NCBI RefSeq assembly: GCF_019890675.1
Contig: NZ_JAIOAA010000020.1
Location: 1 to 64,000 of the forward strand
Direction of reading: 5' to 3'
From: Micromonospora sp. PLK6-60
GTDB lineage: Bacteria > Actinomycetota > Actinomycetes > Mycobacteriales > Micromonosporaceae
Length of the DNA stretch: 64,000 bases
Of this stretch, positions 57,504-64,000 are shown one piece after another. A program made the position numbers and the translations under genes. The notes beneath the pieces were generated by a model. It saw only the letters and a list, made by a program, of their open reading frames with translations, had not been told where the DNA came from and searched no databases. The stretch's first letter is position 1. Each line of letters begins with the position of its first letter.

Positions 57504-58253
57504 TCAGCCGACGGCCGCCATGATCTCGTCGCTGACGTCGAAGTTGGCGTAGACGTTCTGCACGTCGTCGCTGTCCTCCAGCACGTCGATCAGCTTGAAG
57601 ATCTTGCGCGCGCCCTCCTCGTCCAGCGGCACGCTGACGCTGGGGATCAGGGAGGACTCGGCCGACTCGTACTCGATGCCGGCGTCCTGCAGGGCGGTGC
57701 GGACCGCGATCAGGTCGGTCGGCTCGGAGACCACCTCGTACGCCTCGCCGAGGTCGTTGACCTCCTCGGCACCGGCGTCGAGGACCGCCAGCATCACGTC
57801 GTCCTCGGTGGTGCCGGCCTTCGGCACGATCACCACGCCCTTGCGGGAGAACATGTACGACACCGAGCCGGCGTCGGCGAACGAGCCGCCGTTGCGGGTC
57901 AGCGCGGTGCGTACCTCGGTGGCGGCGCGGTTGCGGTTGTCGGTCAGGCACTCGATCAGCAGCGCGACGCCGTTCGGGCCGTAGCCCTCGTACATGATCG
58001 TCTGGTAGTCGGCGCCGCCGGCCTCCAGGCCGGAGCCGCGCTTGACCGCGCGGTCGATGTTGTCGTTCGGGACCGAGTTCTTCTTGGCCTTCTGGATGGC
58101 GTCGAAGAGGGTCGGGTTGCCGGCCGGGTCACCGCCGCCGGTACGCGCCGCGACCTCGACGTTCTTGATCAGCTTGGCGAACATCTTGCCGCGCTTGGCG
58201 TCGATGACCGCCTTCTTGTGCTTGGTCGTCGCCCACTTTGAGTGGCCGGACAT
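57504..58253 (-). CDS. yebC: YebC/TACO1-family protein
   Basis: A 249-residue protein of the YebC family, variously described as a transcriptional regulator and as a translation factor relieving ribosome stalling at proline stretches. It starts MSGHSKWATTKHKKAVIDAKRG, the conserved family N-terminus (anchor SGHSKWATTKHKK), and contains YEGYGPNGVALLIE (about residue 88). Three-domain length is normal. In actinobacteria it lies between pdxT and ruvC. That order is kept on its pdxT side, apart from three inserted genes, but ruvC is 31 kb away. Confidence 0.96.
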   Translation of the reverse strand: MSGHSKWATTKHKKAVIDAKRGKMFAKLIKNVEVAARTGGGDPAGNPTLFDAIQKAKKNSVPNDNIDRAVKRGSGLEAGGADYQTIMYEGYGPNGVALLIECLTDNRNRAATEVRTALTRNGGSFADAGSVSYMFSRKGVVIVPKAGTTEDDVMLAVLDAGAEEVNDLGEAYEVVSEPTDLIAVRTALQDAGIEYESAESSLIPSVSVPLDEEGARKIFKLIDVLEDSDDVQNVYANFDVSDEIMAAVG

Positions 58254-58393
58254 CTGTTACCTCCGTTGCTACCCGCCGTCTGCATCGACCGCACCGCGCA
58301 CGTCCCGCTCCCGCCGGCGCACGCGGAGGTGCCGGTCAGCTCTGGTGGAAGCCGTGACGGGCAGATGGCCCTGCCGAATCTCGACAATCCTAC

Positions 58394-58430
58394 CGACGTG
58401 CGGCGGGTGACCGTCACCCGCCGCACGTCG
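58394..58430. terminator. Strong hairpin upstream of yebC
   Basis: CGACGTGCGGCGGGTGAC, one base, GTCACCCGCCGCACGTCG: perfect 18-bp arms. It lies in the 336-bp gap between the truncated gene at 58590 and yebC and probably ends the FMN reductase transcript. The remainder of the gap holds the yebC leader and no recognisable gene. Confidence 0.7.
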
Positions 58431-58589
58431 CCGACCGCGCCGATCACCACAGACCGCGTGTTTCGGTTCAAACCACTAACCCATGCCGTACGACCCCAGC
58501 ACGGTGAACGCCGCCACGTCCCGCTGCTCGCAGCGCTCCTTCAGATTGGCCCGACAGCCCCGGAAACCGGACGGCCGGAGCCGGACAGT

Positions 58590-58679
58590 TCACTCGTACA
58601 CCTCGCCGGGCACTGACAGGTGCTCGTCCAGCCGGTCCGGGCGGACCCGGTACCGGATCAGGACCGTCTCCATGCTCAC
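58590..58679 (-). pseudogene. Truncated gene, METVLIRYR-type N-terminus
   Basis: A 29-codon frame reading METVLIRYRVRPDRLDEHL, then stopping after GEVYE. This start resembles the N-terminus of a roughly 100-residue actinobacterial protein (antibiotic-monooxygenase-like fold) often found beside small flavin reductases. The sequence after the stop does not continue the family in any frame I could follow. Its GTG overlaps the stop of the FMN reductase as GTGA, so it is positioned as a translationally coupled downstream gene that has been cut short. Confidence 0.5.
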
Positions 58680-59287
58680 GCCACCGGTGCCGGCTCGCGT
58701 GCGGCGTCGAGCAGGTCGGTGAGCAGCGCCGTGACCGCCGCCGCCCGGTCCTCGCCGGGCGCCACCCGCGCGACGGCGGTCGGGTCGGACAGCTCGCCGC
58801 CCGGCCACTCGAAGTCGGCGAACAGCCCCAGCTCGACGTGCTCGTCCACCACCCGTGCCCCCACCTCGCTGAGGATGTCCCGCAGGTGCCCGGCCGCCCA
58901 CCCGCCGCCATCAACGCCGTAGGACAGCACACCGGCGGGTCTGCCGCGCCACTCGGCGTCCAGGTAGTCGATGGCGTTCTTGAGCACGGCGGGGATCGAG
59001 TGGTTGTACTCCGGGGTGACGAAGACGAAGGCGTCACACCCGGCCACCACCGCCGACCAGCACCGAGTGTGCTCCTGCCGGTAGTCGCCGAACCGCGCCG
59101 GCACCGGTTCGTCGAGCAGCGGCAGCCGCTGCTCGGCGAGATCGATCACCTCGACGGCCGCCACGCCGGAGCGTACCGACGGGTGCCGGGCGGCCACCTC
59201 GGTCAGCCATCCCGCCACCGCCGGCCCCCGTCGGCCCGGCCGACTGCTGCCCACGACCACGCCGATCACGAAAGGTTTCTTGTCCAT
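58676..59287 (-). CDS. NADPH-dependent FMN reductase family protein
   Basis: A 203-residue flavodoxin-like oxidoreductase that reduces FMN or quinones with NADPH. It begins FVIGVVVGSSRPGRRGP, containing the FMN phosphate loop GSSRPGR (about residues 13-19), and has the signature VTPEYNHSIPAVLKNAIDYL (about 85-104) that surrounds the flavin. Translation starts at ATG 59287. It is divergent from an XRE regulator 100 bp away, which may control it, and coupled to the truncated METVLIRYR gene. The cluster is inserted between pdxT and yebC. Confidence 0.88.
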   Translation of the reverse strand: MDKKPFVIGVVVGSSRPGRRGPAVAGWLTEVAARHPSVRSGVAAVEVIDLAEQRLPLLDEPVPARFGDYRQEHTRCWSAVVAGCDAFVFVTPEYNHSIPAVLKNAIDYLDAEWRGRPAGVLSYGVDGGGWAAGHLRDILSEVGARVVDEHVELGLFADFEWPGGELSDPTAVARVAPGEDRAAAVTALLTDLLDAAREPAPVA

Positions 59288-59390
59288 GCCCCCATCGAAC
59301 CGAGGCACCGGCCCGGGCGGGAGGCCGGCGCGAGGGTGGCCCTGACGGGGACACCCTCGCGGCCACCGGCAGCGGCAGACTGGCACCGTG

Positions 59391-60305
59391 ATGGACGGCG
59401 AACTGGGTGCGTTCCTGCGCAGCCGACGGGAGGCGGTGCGACCCGAGCAGGTGGGACTGCCCGCCGGCCCCCGGCGGCGCACGCCGGGACTGCGCCGGGC
59501 GGAACTCGCGACGTTGGCGCAGGTCAGCGTGGAATACCTGACCCGGCTGGAGCAGGGCCGCGACAGCCGTCCCTCACCGGAGATCCTCGCCGCGCTGGCC
59601 GACGCGCTTGGGCTCGACGCGGACGACCGGGAACACCTGCGGCAACTCGCCTCGGCCAACCACAGCAGCCAGTTGTGCTCCGGGCGGCGCCCGTCGGCCT
59701 CGCTCACGGTCCGCCCGCAGGTGCGCGCCCTGCTGGACTCGCTGCGGGACCGGCCGGCGTACCTGCTCAACCGGCTGGGCGACGTGCTGGCCTGGAACGA
59801 ACCGTTCGATCGGCTGGCCCGCACGCTCGGCCTGTTCGACGGCGACCGACCCAATCTGGTCTGGTTCGTCTTCACCGACGAACGCGCCCGGGAGCACTTC
59901 CCCGACTGGGCGGAGCTGGCCGACCAGCAGGTCGCCGAGCTGCACCGGCTGCGCCAGGGCGACGCCGCCACCGACGCGTTCGCCGAACGGCTCGGCCGCA
60001 CCGTCGGCACGGCGTTCACCTCGCGCTGGCGGCGCCGGCCGGTCGCGACGCGGTCCAGCGGCGTGCGCCGGTTGCGGCATCCGGAGGTCGGGCCGCTCCG
60101 CCTGGCGTACGAAACCTTGGCACTCGCCGACGACCAGCAGCGACTCGTGGTCCAGTCGCCCGCCGACGCCGCCACCGCCGACGCGCTGGACCGCCTGCTG
60201 GGCCGCCATCCCGGCGCCCTCCGCCCGGTCGCCGGCGGACCCCGCGGCGCTGGTCGACGCGACGATCAGCCGGCGGACGCCGTGCGGACCATCTCCACGA
60301 AGTAG
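59391..60305 (+). CDS. XRE/MmyB-type helix-turn-helix regulator
   Basis: A 304-residue regulator. The N-terminal HTH_31 reads LGAFLRSRREAV, then GLRRAELATLAQVSVEYLTRLEQGR (anchor RRAELATLAQVSVEYLTRLE; about residues 33-60). The MmyB-like ligand-binding domain includes VLAWNEPFDRLAR and HPEVGPLRLAYETLAL (about 200-230). ATG 59391 and the adjacent GTG 59388 are both possible. It is divergent from an FMN reductase, a frequent target of this regulator class. Its last 40 bp overlap the 3' end of pdxT on the opposite strand, so the C-terminal tail (from about residue 265) may be an extension acquired by loss of the original stop. Confidence 0.88.
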   Translation: MDGELGAFLRSRREAVRPEQVGLPAGPRRRTPGLRRAELATLAQVSVEYLTRLEQGRDSRPSPEILAALADALGLDADDREHLRQLASANHSSQLCSGRRPSASLTVRPQVRALLDSLRDRPAYLLNRLGDVLAWNEPFDRLARTLGLFDGDRPNLVWFVFTDERAREHFPDWAELADQQVAELHRLRQGDAATDAFAERLGRTVGTAFTSRWRRRPVATRSSGVRRLRHPEVGPLRLAYETLALADDQQRLVVQSPADAATADALDRLLGRHPGALRPVAGGPRGAGRRDDQPADAVRTISTK

Positions 60306-60871
60306 CGGTGCAGCCGCAGGTCGCCGGTGAGTTCCGGGTGGAACGAGGTGGCCAGCAGGTTGCCCTGCCGGACCGCCACGATCCGGTCCCCGGCCGGCCC
60401 CTCGGCGACCCGGCCCAGCACCTCGACGCCGTCGCCGACCCGCTCGACCCAGGGCGCCCGGATGAAGACCGCGTGGAACGGCCCGCCGTCGACGCCGGTG
60501 AGCGCCACCGGCGCCTCGAACGAGTCCACCTGCCGGCCGAACGCGTTGCGCCGCACGGTCATCGCGATGCCGTCGAAGCCGCGCTGGTCCGACCGGCCGT
60601 CCAGGACCTCGGCGGCCAGCATGATCATCCCGGCGCACGAGCCGTAGACCGGCAGGCCGGCGGCGATCCGCTTGTCGATCGGCTCGCGCAGCTCGAAGAT
60701 GTCGACCAGCTTGCTGATCGTGGTGGACTCCCCGCCCGGGATGACCAGCCCGTCGACGGCGTCCAGCTCCGCCGGCCGGCGGACCGGGCGGGCGTCGGCG
60801 CCGGCCCCGGCCAGCGCCGCGACGTGTTCCCGGACGTCGCCCTGCAGGGCGAGCACACCGATGACCGTCAC
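60266..60871 (-). CDS. pdxT: Pyridoxal 5'-phosphate synthase glutaminase subunit PdxT
   Basis: Glutaminase that feeds ammonia to PdxS for PLP synthesis. It has 201 residues. The class I glutaminase triad is visible: Cys in YGSCAGMIM (about residue 79), His and Glu in SFHPELT (about 180-182). GGESTTI (about 47-53) is the family signature. GTG 60871 has GGAGGG close upstream. It is separated from pdxS by repeat copy E only, so the two remain in the same orientation and probably the same transcript. Its 3' end overlaps the convergent XRE gene. Confidence 0.96.
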   Translation of the reverse strand: MTVIGVLALQGDVREHVAALAGAGADARPVRRPAELDAVDGLVIPGGESTTISKLVDIFELREPIDKRIAAGLPVYGSCAGMIMLAAEVLDGRSDQRGFDGIAMTVRRNAFGRQVDSFEAPVALTGVDGGPFHAVFIRAPWVERVGDGVEVLGRVAEGPAGDRIVAVRQGNLLATSFHPELTGDLRLHRYFVEMVRTASAG

Positions 60872-60888
60872 GGTCCCTCCCTCCGGCT

Positions 60889-60944
60889 GTTAAGAGGGGG
60901 CCCCTGCTATGCAGAATGCGTTAACAGGGGGCCCTTCCTTGCAC
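60889..60944. repeat. GTTAAC/GGGGCCCC repeat, copy E (between pdxT and pdxS)
   Basis: GTTAAGAGGGGGCCCCTGCT, linker ATGCAGAATGC, GTTAACAGGGGGCCCTTCCT, ending TGCAC one base before the pdxS stop codon. The linker matches copy C. It sits inside an otherwise conserved operon and could reduce pdxT expression relative to pdxS or act as an RNA-processing hairpin. Confidence 0.8.
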
Positions 60945-60945
60945 G

Positions 60946-61863
60946 TCACCAGCCGCGCTCGGCCAGGCGGTGCGGCTGCGGGATCTCGTCGACGTTGATG
61001 CCGACCATCGCCTCGCCCAGGCCCCGGGAGACCTTGGCCAGCACGTCCGGGTCGTCGTGGAAGGTGGTCGCCTTGACGATCGCGGCGGCCCGCTGGGCCG
61101 GGTTGCCGGACTTGAAGATGCCCGAGCCGACGAAGACGCCCTCGGCGCCGAGCTGCATCATCATCGCGGCGTCGGCCGGGGTGGCGATGCCGCCGGCGGT
61201 GAACAGCACCACCGGCAGCTTGCCGGTCTCGGCGACCTCCTTGACCAGCTCGTACGGGGCCTGGAGCTCCTTGGCGGCGACGAACAGCTCGTCGGTGGGC
61301 AGGGACGCCAGGCGGCGGATCTCCTGCCGGATTTTGCGCATGTGGGTGGTGGCGTTGGAGACGTCCCCGGTGCCGGCCTCGCCCTTGGACCGGATCATCG
61401 CCGCGCCCTCGGTGATCCGGCGCAGCGCCTCGCCCAGGTTTGTCGCACCGCAGACGAAGGGGACGGTGAACGCCCACTTGTCGATGTGGTTGGCGTAGTC
61501 GGCCGGGGTGAGCACCTCGGACTCGTCGACGTAGTCGACGCCGAGCGCCTGGAGGACCTGCGCCTCGACGAAGTGGCCGATCCGGGCCTTGGCCATCACC
61601 GGGATGGAGACGGCGGCGATGATGCCGTCGATCATGTCCGGGTCGCTCATCCGGGACACGCCGCCCTGGGCACGGATGTCGGCGGGCACCCGCTCCAGCG
61701 CCATCACCGCGACCGCGCCGGCGTCCTCGGCGATCTTGGCCTGCTCGGGGGTGACCACGTCCATGATCACGCCGCCCTTGAGCATCTCGGCCATGCCGCG
61801 CTTGACCCGCGCGGTGCCGACGGCGGGGCCGGTTCCGGGGTTCGGGGAGGTGGATTCGGACAC
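60946..61863 (-). CDS. pdxS: Pyridoxal 5'-phosphate synthase lyase subunit PdxS
   Basis: The TIM-barrel subunit that builds PLP from ribose 5-phosphate, glyceraldehyde 3-phosphate and ammonia. It has 305 residues. The substrate-binding Lys is in VSIPVMAKARIGHFVEAQ (about residue 92). GGVIMDVVTPEQAKIAEDAGA (anchor GGVIMDVVTPEQAKIAE) and the phosphate-binding loop FTAGGIATPADA are intact. It is followed, after repeat copy E, by pdxT. The 301-bp region upstream holds its promoter and a 42-bp tandem repeat. Confidence 0.97.
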   Translation of the reverse strand: MSESTSPNPGTGPAVGTARVKRGMAEMLKGGVIMDVVTPEQAKIAEDAGAVAVMALERVPADIRAQGGVSRMSDPDMIDGIIAAVSIPVMAKARIGHFVEAQVLQALGVDYVDESEVLTPADYANHIDKWAFTVPFVCGATNLGEALRRITEGAAMIRSKGEAGTGDVSNATTHMRKIRQEIRRLASLPTDELFVAAKELQAPYELVKEVAETGKLPVVLFTAGGIATPADAAMMMQLGAEGVFVGSGIFKSGNPAQRAAAIVKATTFHDDPDVLAKVSRGLGEAMVGINVDEIPQPHRLAERGW

Positions 61864-62001
61864 GGGGCATCGCTCCTTGGCTACGGGCCGGGGTCGTTCG
61901 GGAGAAGGCTACGACGCCGTCGACCCGGAACCGACAGCCAATCAACCCCCCCGTGGCCTGCCCTGTGTCCGCCGTCACCCCGCCTGGCCGCCCGCTCGCG
62001 C

Positions 62002-62137
62002 CCGACATCCCGCACCCCGGCCCCACCTGGGACGAGGACCGCCCGACATCCCGCACCCCGGCCCCACCCCGGGACGAGGACCGGCCGACATGCCGCATCC
62101 CGGCCCCCAACCCAGACGAGGACCGGCCGACATGCGG
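62002..62137. repeat. 42-bp tandem repeat upstream of pdxS
   Basis: Units beginning CCGACATCCCGCACCCCGGC at 62002, 62043, 62085 and (partial) 62127, each with GACGAGGACCGG at the other end. Three full copies with small differences lie in the 301-bp gap between pdxS and the membrane protein gene. No spacers, no gene. Confidence 0.82.
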
Positions 62138-62164
62138 CGGACCGGCCCGGCCTCGGCGGGGCGG

Positions 62165-62668
62165 TCAGCCGGTGGTGACGTCGGCGGGGACGGTGAGGGT
62201 CGGGTCGTCGATGTCGAAGTAGCGCGGCCAGCTGTGCCGCCGCCCCATCCGGAACAGCCGCACCAGCGGCCGGCCGCGCGCCGAGCGGGCGTCCCGCACC
62301 AGGTCGGTGTGCACCTGGCGGGCCAGGGCCAGCCGGCGGCTGGCCGCGATCACCGCCGCGCAGTCCCGGTCGGCCGGGTCGAGGTCCACCGTCCGCAGCT
62401 GGCGGGTCAGGTCGTTCTCCGCCGCCTCCCGCTCGTCGGGCGCGGCGTCCAGCGCGATCCGGGCCGCCGCGTACAACTCGACGCCGTAGCGGCGCTCGGC
62501 GAGCACCGCGGCGGCCGCCGCGCGGCGCAGCAGGTGGGCGTCGAGCGCACGGGCCGCCAGCTCCGCCCGGGCCTGCAACCGCTCGACCCGACCGGCGGTC
62601 CAGATCAGGTACGCCGCCACCAGCCCGAGCACCAGGCCCGTACCCACCAGCCACCACATGCCCGGCAT
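62165..62668 (-). CDS. Conserved membrane-anchored protein between pimA and pdxS
   Basis: A 167-residue protein of unknown function. One N-terminal transmembrane helix (MWWLVGTGLVLGLVAAYLIW, residues 4-23) is followed by a long helical cytoplasmic domain rich in Ala/Arg/Leu (about 25-130), with a LemA-like look but without the LemA hallmark motif. The C-terminus is WPRYFDIDDPTLTVPADVTTG. It starts at ATG 62668 or 62659. A small membrane protein at this position beside pimA recurs in actinobacteria, so it may be linked to phosphatidylinositol mannoside assembly, but this rests on position alone. Confidence 0.8.
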   Translation of the reverse strand: MPGMWWLVGTGLVLGLVAAYLIWTAGRVERLQARAELAARALDAHLLRRAAAAAVLAERRYGVELYAAARIALDAAPDEREAAENDLTRQLRTVDLDPADRDCAAVIAASRRLALARQVHTDLVRDARSARGRPLVRLFRMGRRHSWPRYFDIDDPTLTVPADVTTG

Positions 62669-62722
62669 CGTACGGGGGCGGGGTTTCCGGTCATCGGGGA
62701 CGCGGCGGCCGTCACGCGAACG

Positions 62723-63892
62723 TCACATCCGTTCCGGCAGCCCGGCCCACTCCTGGTCGATGACCCGCCCGTCGGTGGCCTCGATCGCGGCCGCGTACAC
62801 CTCCAGCACCCGGCGGGCCACCACCGGCCAGTCGAAGTGCGCGACCACCTGGTCGCCGCAGGCCGTCAGCTCGGCCCGCCGGGCCGGGTCGTCGAGCAGC
62901 TCGGTCAGCGCCGCGCGCAACGCCACCGCGTCGCCGGTGGGGAAGAGCCGCCCGGCCCGGCCGCCGTCGAGCACCCGGCGGAACGCGTCCAGGTCACTGG
63001 CGACCACCGTGGTGCCGGCCGCGAGGGCCTCGGTGAGGATCATCCCGAACGACTCGCCGCCGGTGTTCGGCGCGACGTACAGGTGCACGCTGCGCAGCAT
63101 GCGCGGCTTCTCCACCTCCGGGATCAGGCCGAGGAAGGTCACCCGCTCGCGCAGCTCGGCGGGGAACCGCGCGTAGAGGTCGTCCCGGTCACCGGGGCCG
63201 GCCACCAGCAGGCGCAGCCCCGGCCGGTGCGGGGCCAGCGCGACGAAGGCGTCGCGCAGGATCGGGAAGCCCTTGCGCGGCTCGGTGAACCGGCCGAGGA
63301 AACCGACCGTGCCGCCCTGGCCGGGGCCGCACTCCCCCGGCCAGGCGGGCAGCGGGCGGGCGCCGGCGAACCGGGCCACGGTCACCCCGTTGGGGATCTC
63401 CACCGCGCCGCCGTCCATGTGTTCGACCTGCACCTTGCGGGCCAGCGCGCTGACCGCGATCCGCGCGGTGATCCGCTCCAGCACGATCCGCAGCACGCCC
63501 TGCGCGGCGGCCAGCACCCGGGACCGGGTCATCGCGGTGTGGAAGGTGGCCACCACCGGGCCCCGGGCGCAGAGCACGGCCAGCATGGACAGGCTCAGCG
63601 TCAACGGCTCGTGCACGTGCAGCACGTCGAACTCGCCGCGGTTGATCCAGCGCCGCACCCGGGCGGTGGAGACCGGGCCGAACGCGATCCGGGCCACCGA
63701 GCCGTTGTACGGCAGCGGCACCGCCCGCCCGGCCGACACCACGTACGGCGGCAGCGGGGCGTCGTCGTCGGCCGGGGCCAGCACGCTTACCTCGTGGCCC
63801 AGCCCGATCAGCGCCTCGGCCAGGTCCACCACGTGGTTCTGCACCCCGCCGGGGACGTCGAAGGAGTACGGGCACACGATGCCGATCCGCAC
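62723..63892 (-). CDS. pimA: Phosphatidylinositol alpha-mannosyltransferase PimA
   Basis: A GT-B, GT4-family glycosyltransferase that transfers the first mannose from GDP-mannose to phosphatidylinositol on the inner leaflet, starting PIM and lipoglycan synthesis. It has 389 residues from GTG 63892 with AAAGG about 8 nt upstream. The N-terminus RIGIVCPYSFDVPGGVQNHV is the PimA hallmark (GGVQNHV loop). HVHEPLTLSLSML contains the HEP-like motif. The donor site has VGFLGRFTEPRKGFPIL and the EX7E-type segment GGESFGMILTEALAAG. PimA presence supports an actinobacterial host. Confidence 0.95.
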   Translation of the reverse strand: MRIGIVCPYSFDVPGGVQNHVVDLAEALIGLGHEVSVLAPADDDAPLPPYVVSAGRAVPLPYNGSVARIAFGPVSTARVRRWINRGEFDVLHVHEPLTLSLSMLAVLCARGPVVATFHTAMTRSRVLAAAQGVLRIVLERITARIAVSALARKVQVEHMDGGAVEIPNGVTVARFAGARPLPAWPGECGPGQGGTVGFLGRFTEPRKGFPILRDAFVALAPHRPGLRLLVAGPGDRDDLYARFPAELRERVTFLGLIPEVEKPRMLRSVHLYVAPNTGGESFGMILTEALAAGTTVVASDLDAFRRVLDGGRAGRLFPTGDAVALRAALTELLDDPARRAELTACGDQVVAHFDWPVVARRVLEVYAAAIEATDGRVIDQEWAGLPERM

Positions 63893-63953
63893 GTCAATGC
63901 CTTTCGTCCGCGCCCGTGGGGTTCCGTCGCGCCACGTCCACCGCGGGGCCCAC

Positions 63954-64000
63954 TCAGACCGGGCCGGCGGCGGCCGGCCGGGTCGGGGCCGCCCCACCAC
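63954..64000 (-). CDS. Possible 3' end of the gene upstream of pimA
   Basis: A leftward frame entering from the right edge ends at TGA 63954-63956 with residues reading like AAPTRPAAAGPV. In other actinobacteria the gene upstream of pimA encodes the PIM acyltransferase (HtrB/LpxL-like), which often has a low-complexity tail. With only 15 codons visible this is a positional guess. Confidence 0.25.
   Translation of the reverse strand, partial: GGAAPTRPAAAGPV

Noticed and set aside
62002..62137. 42-bp repeats considered as a CRISPR array or replication origin iterons
   Set aside because: No spacers, no AT-rich region, no DnaA-box-like sequences and no replication initiator gene next to it.

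Overview
The window is very GC-rich, uses GTG starts freely, has purine-rich GGAGG-type ribosome binding sites, and carries actinobacterial marker genes in a familiar order (pimA, pdxS, pdxT, yebC, ruvCAB, yajC-secD-secF, apt, relA, hisS, aspS, rarA). PimA, a bifunctional Rel, DnaE1 with a PHP domain, and streptogrisin-type protease all point to a filamentous actinomycete. Protein style and a recurrent GTTAAC/GGGGCCCC palindromic repeat suggest Micromonosporaceae (Micromonospora or a close relative). That placement is inferred from the sequence, not from a database comparison. No rRNA, tRNA, integrase, transposase or CRISPR array was recognised.

Layout: 0-7.6 kb (mostly minus strand) holds a proline-rich partial gene overlapping rarA, a small membrane protein, an ArsR-type regulator plus MFS exporter with a periodic operator, an RmlD-like reductase and aspS. 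7.6-8.4 kb is non-coding, with a 32-bp minisatellite and a 124-bp inverted-repeat element. 8.4-12.3 kb is a DUF998-like membrane protein, a secreted streptogrisin-like protease, a secreted SGNH hydrolase and an acyl-ACP desaturase with a 29-bp dyad in its leader. 12.4-26.1 kb is the housekeeping block: hisS, an MBL-fold hydrolase, two membrane-anchored cyclophilins (one lacking the catalytic Arg), rel, apt, secF, secD, yajC, ruvB, ruvA, ruvC.

26.1-57.4 kb is a block of accessory-looking functions separating ruvC from yebC, although it includes the replicative polymerase gene dnaE1. It contains a 3-hydroxybutyrate dehydrogenase-like SDR with a GAF/PucR regulator; a TetR/DHA2 efflux pair; a stand-alone B12-binding domain protein next to a 40-bp dyad; a complete branched-chain amino acid (Liv) ABC transporter; a TetR gene facing a decayed acyl-CoA dehydrogenase; a PLP enzyme; a DctA-like transporter with a CitA/DcuS-type two-component pair; and dnaE1. 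It ends with a long plus-strand run: PadR, a membrane partner, LemA, an M48 protease with a TerB-like tail, a NarL-type two-component system, a NatAB-type ABC exporter and a 753-residue beta-helix-like membrane protein.

57.5-64 kb returns to the conserved order: yebC, an FMN reductase with a truncated partner gene, an XRE regulator overlapping pdxT tail to tail, pdxT, pdxS, a small membrane protein and pimA. Five copies of one palindromic repeat family lie at gene ends across the window, and two of them supply the stop codon of the adjacent gene. The most interesting items are the beta-helix protein and its envelope-stress-like neighbourhood, the 13-bp periodic operator, the repeat family, and several decaying genes.
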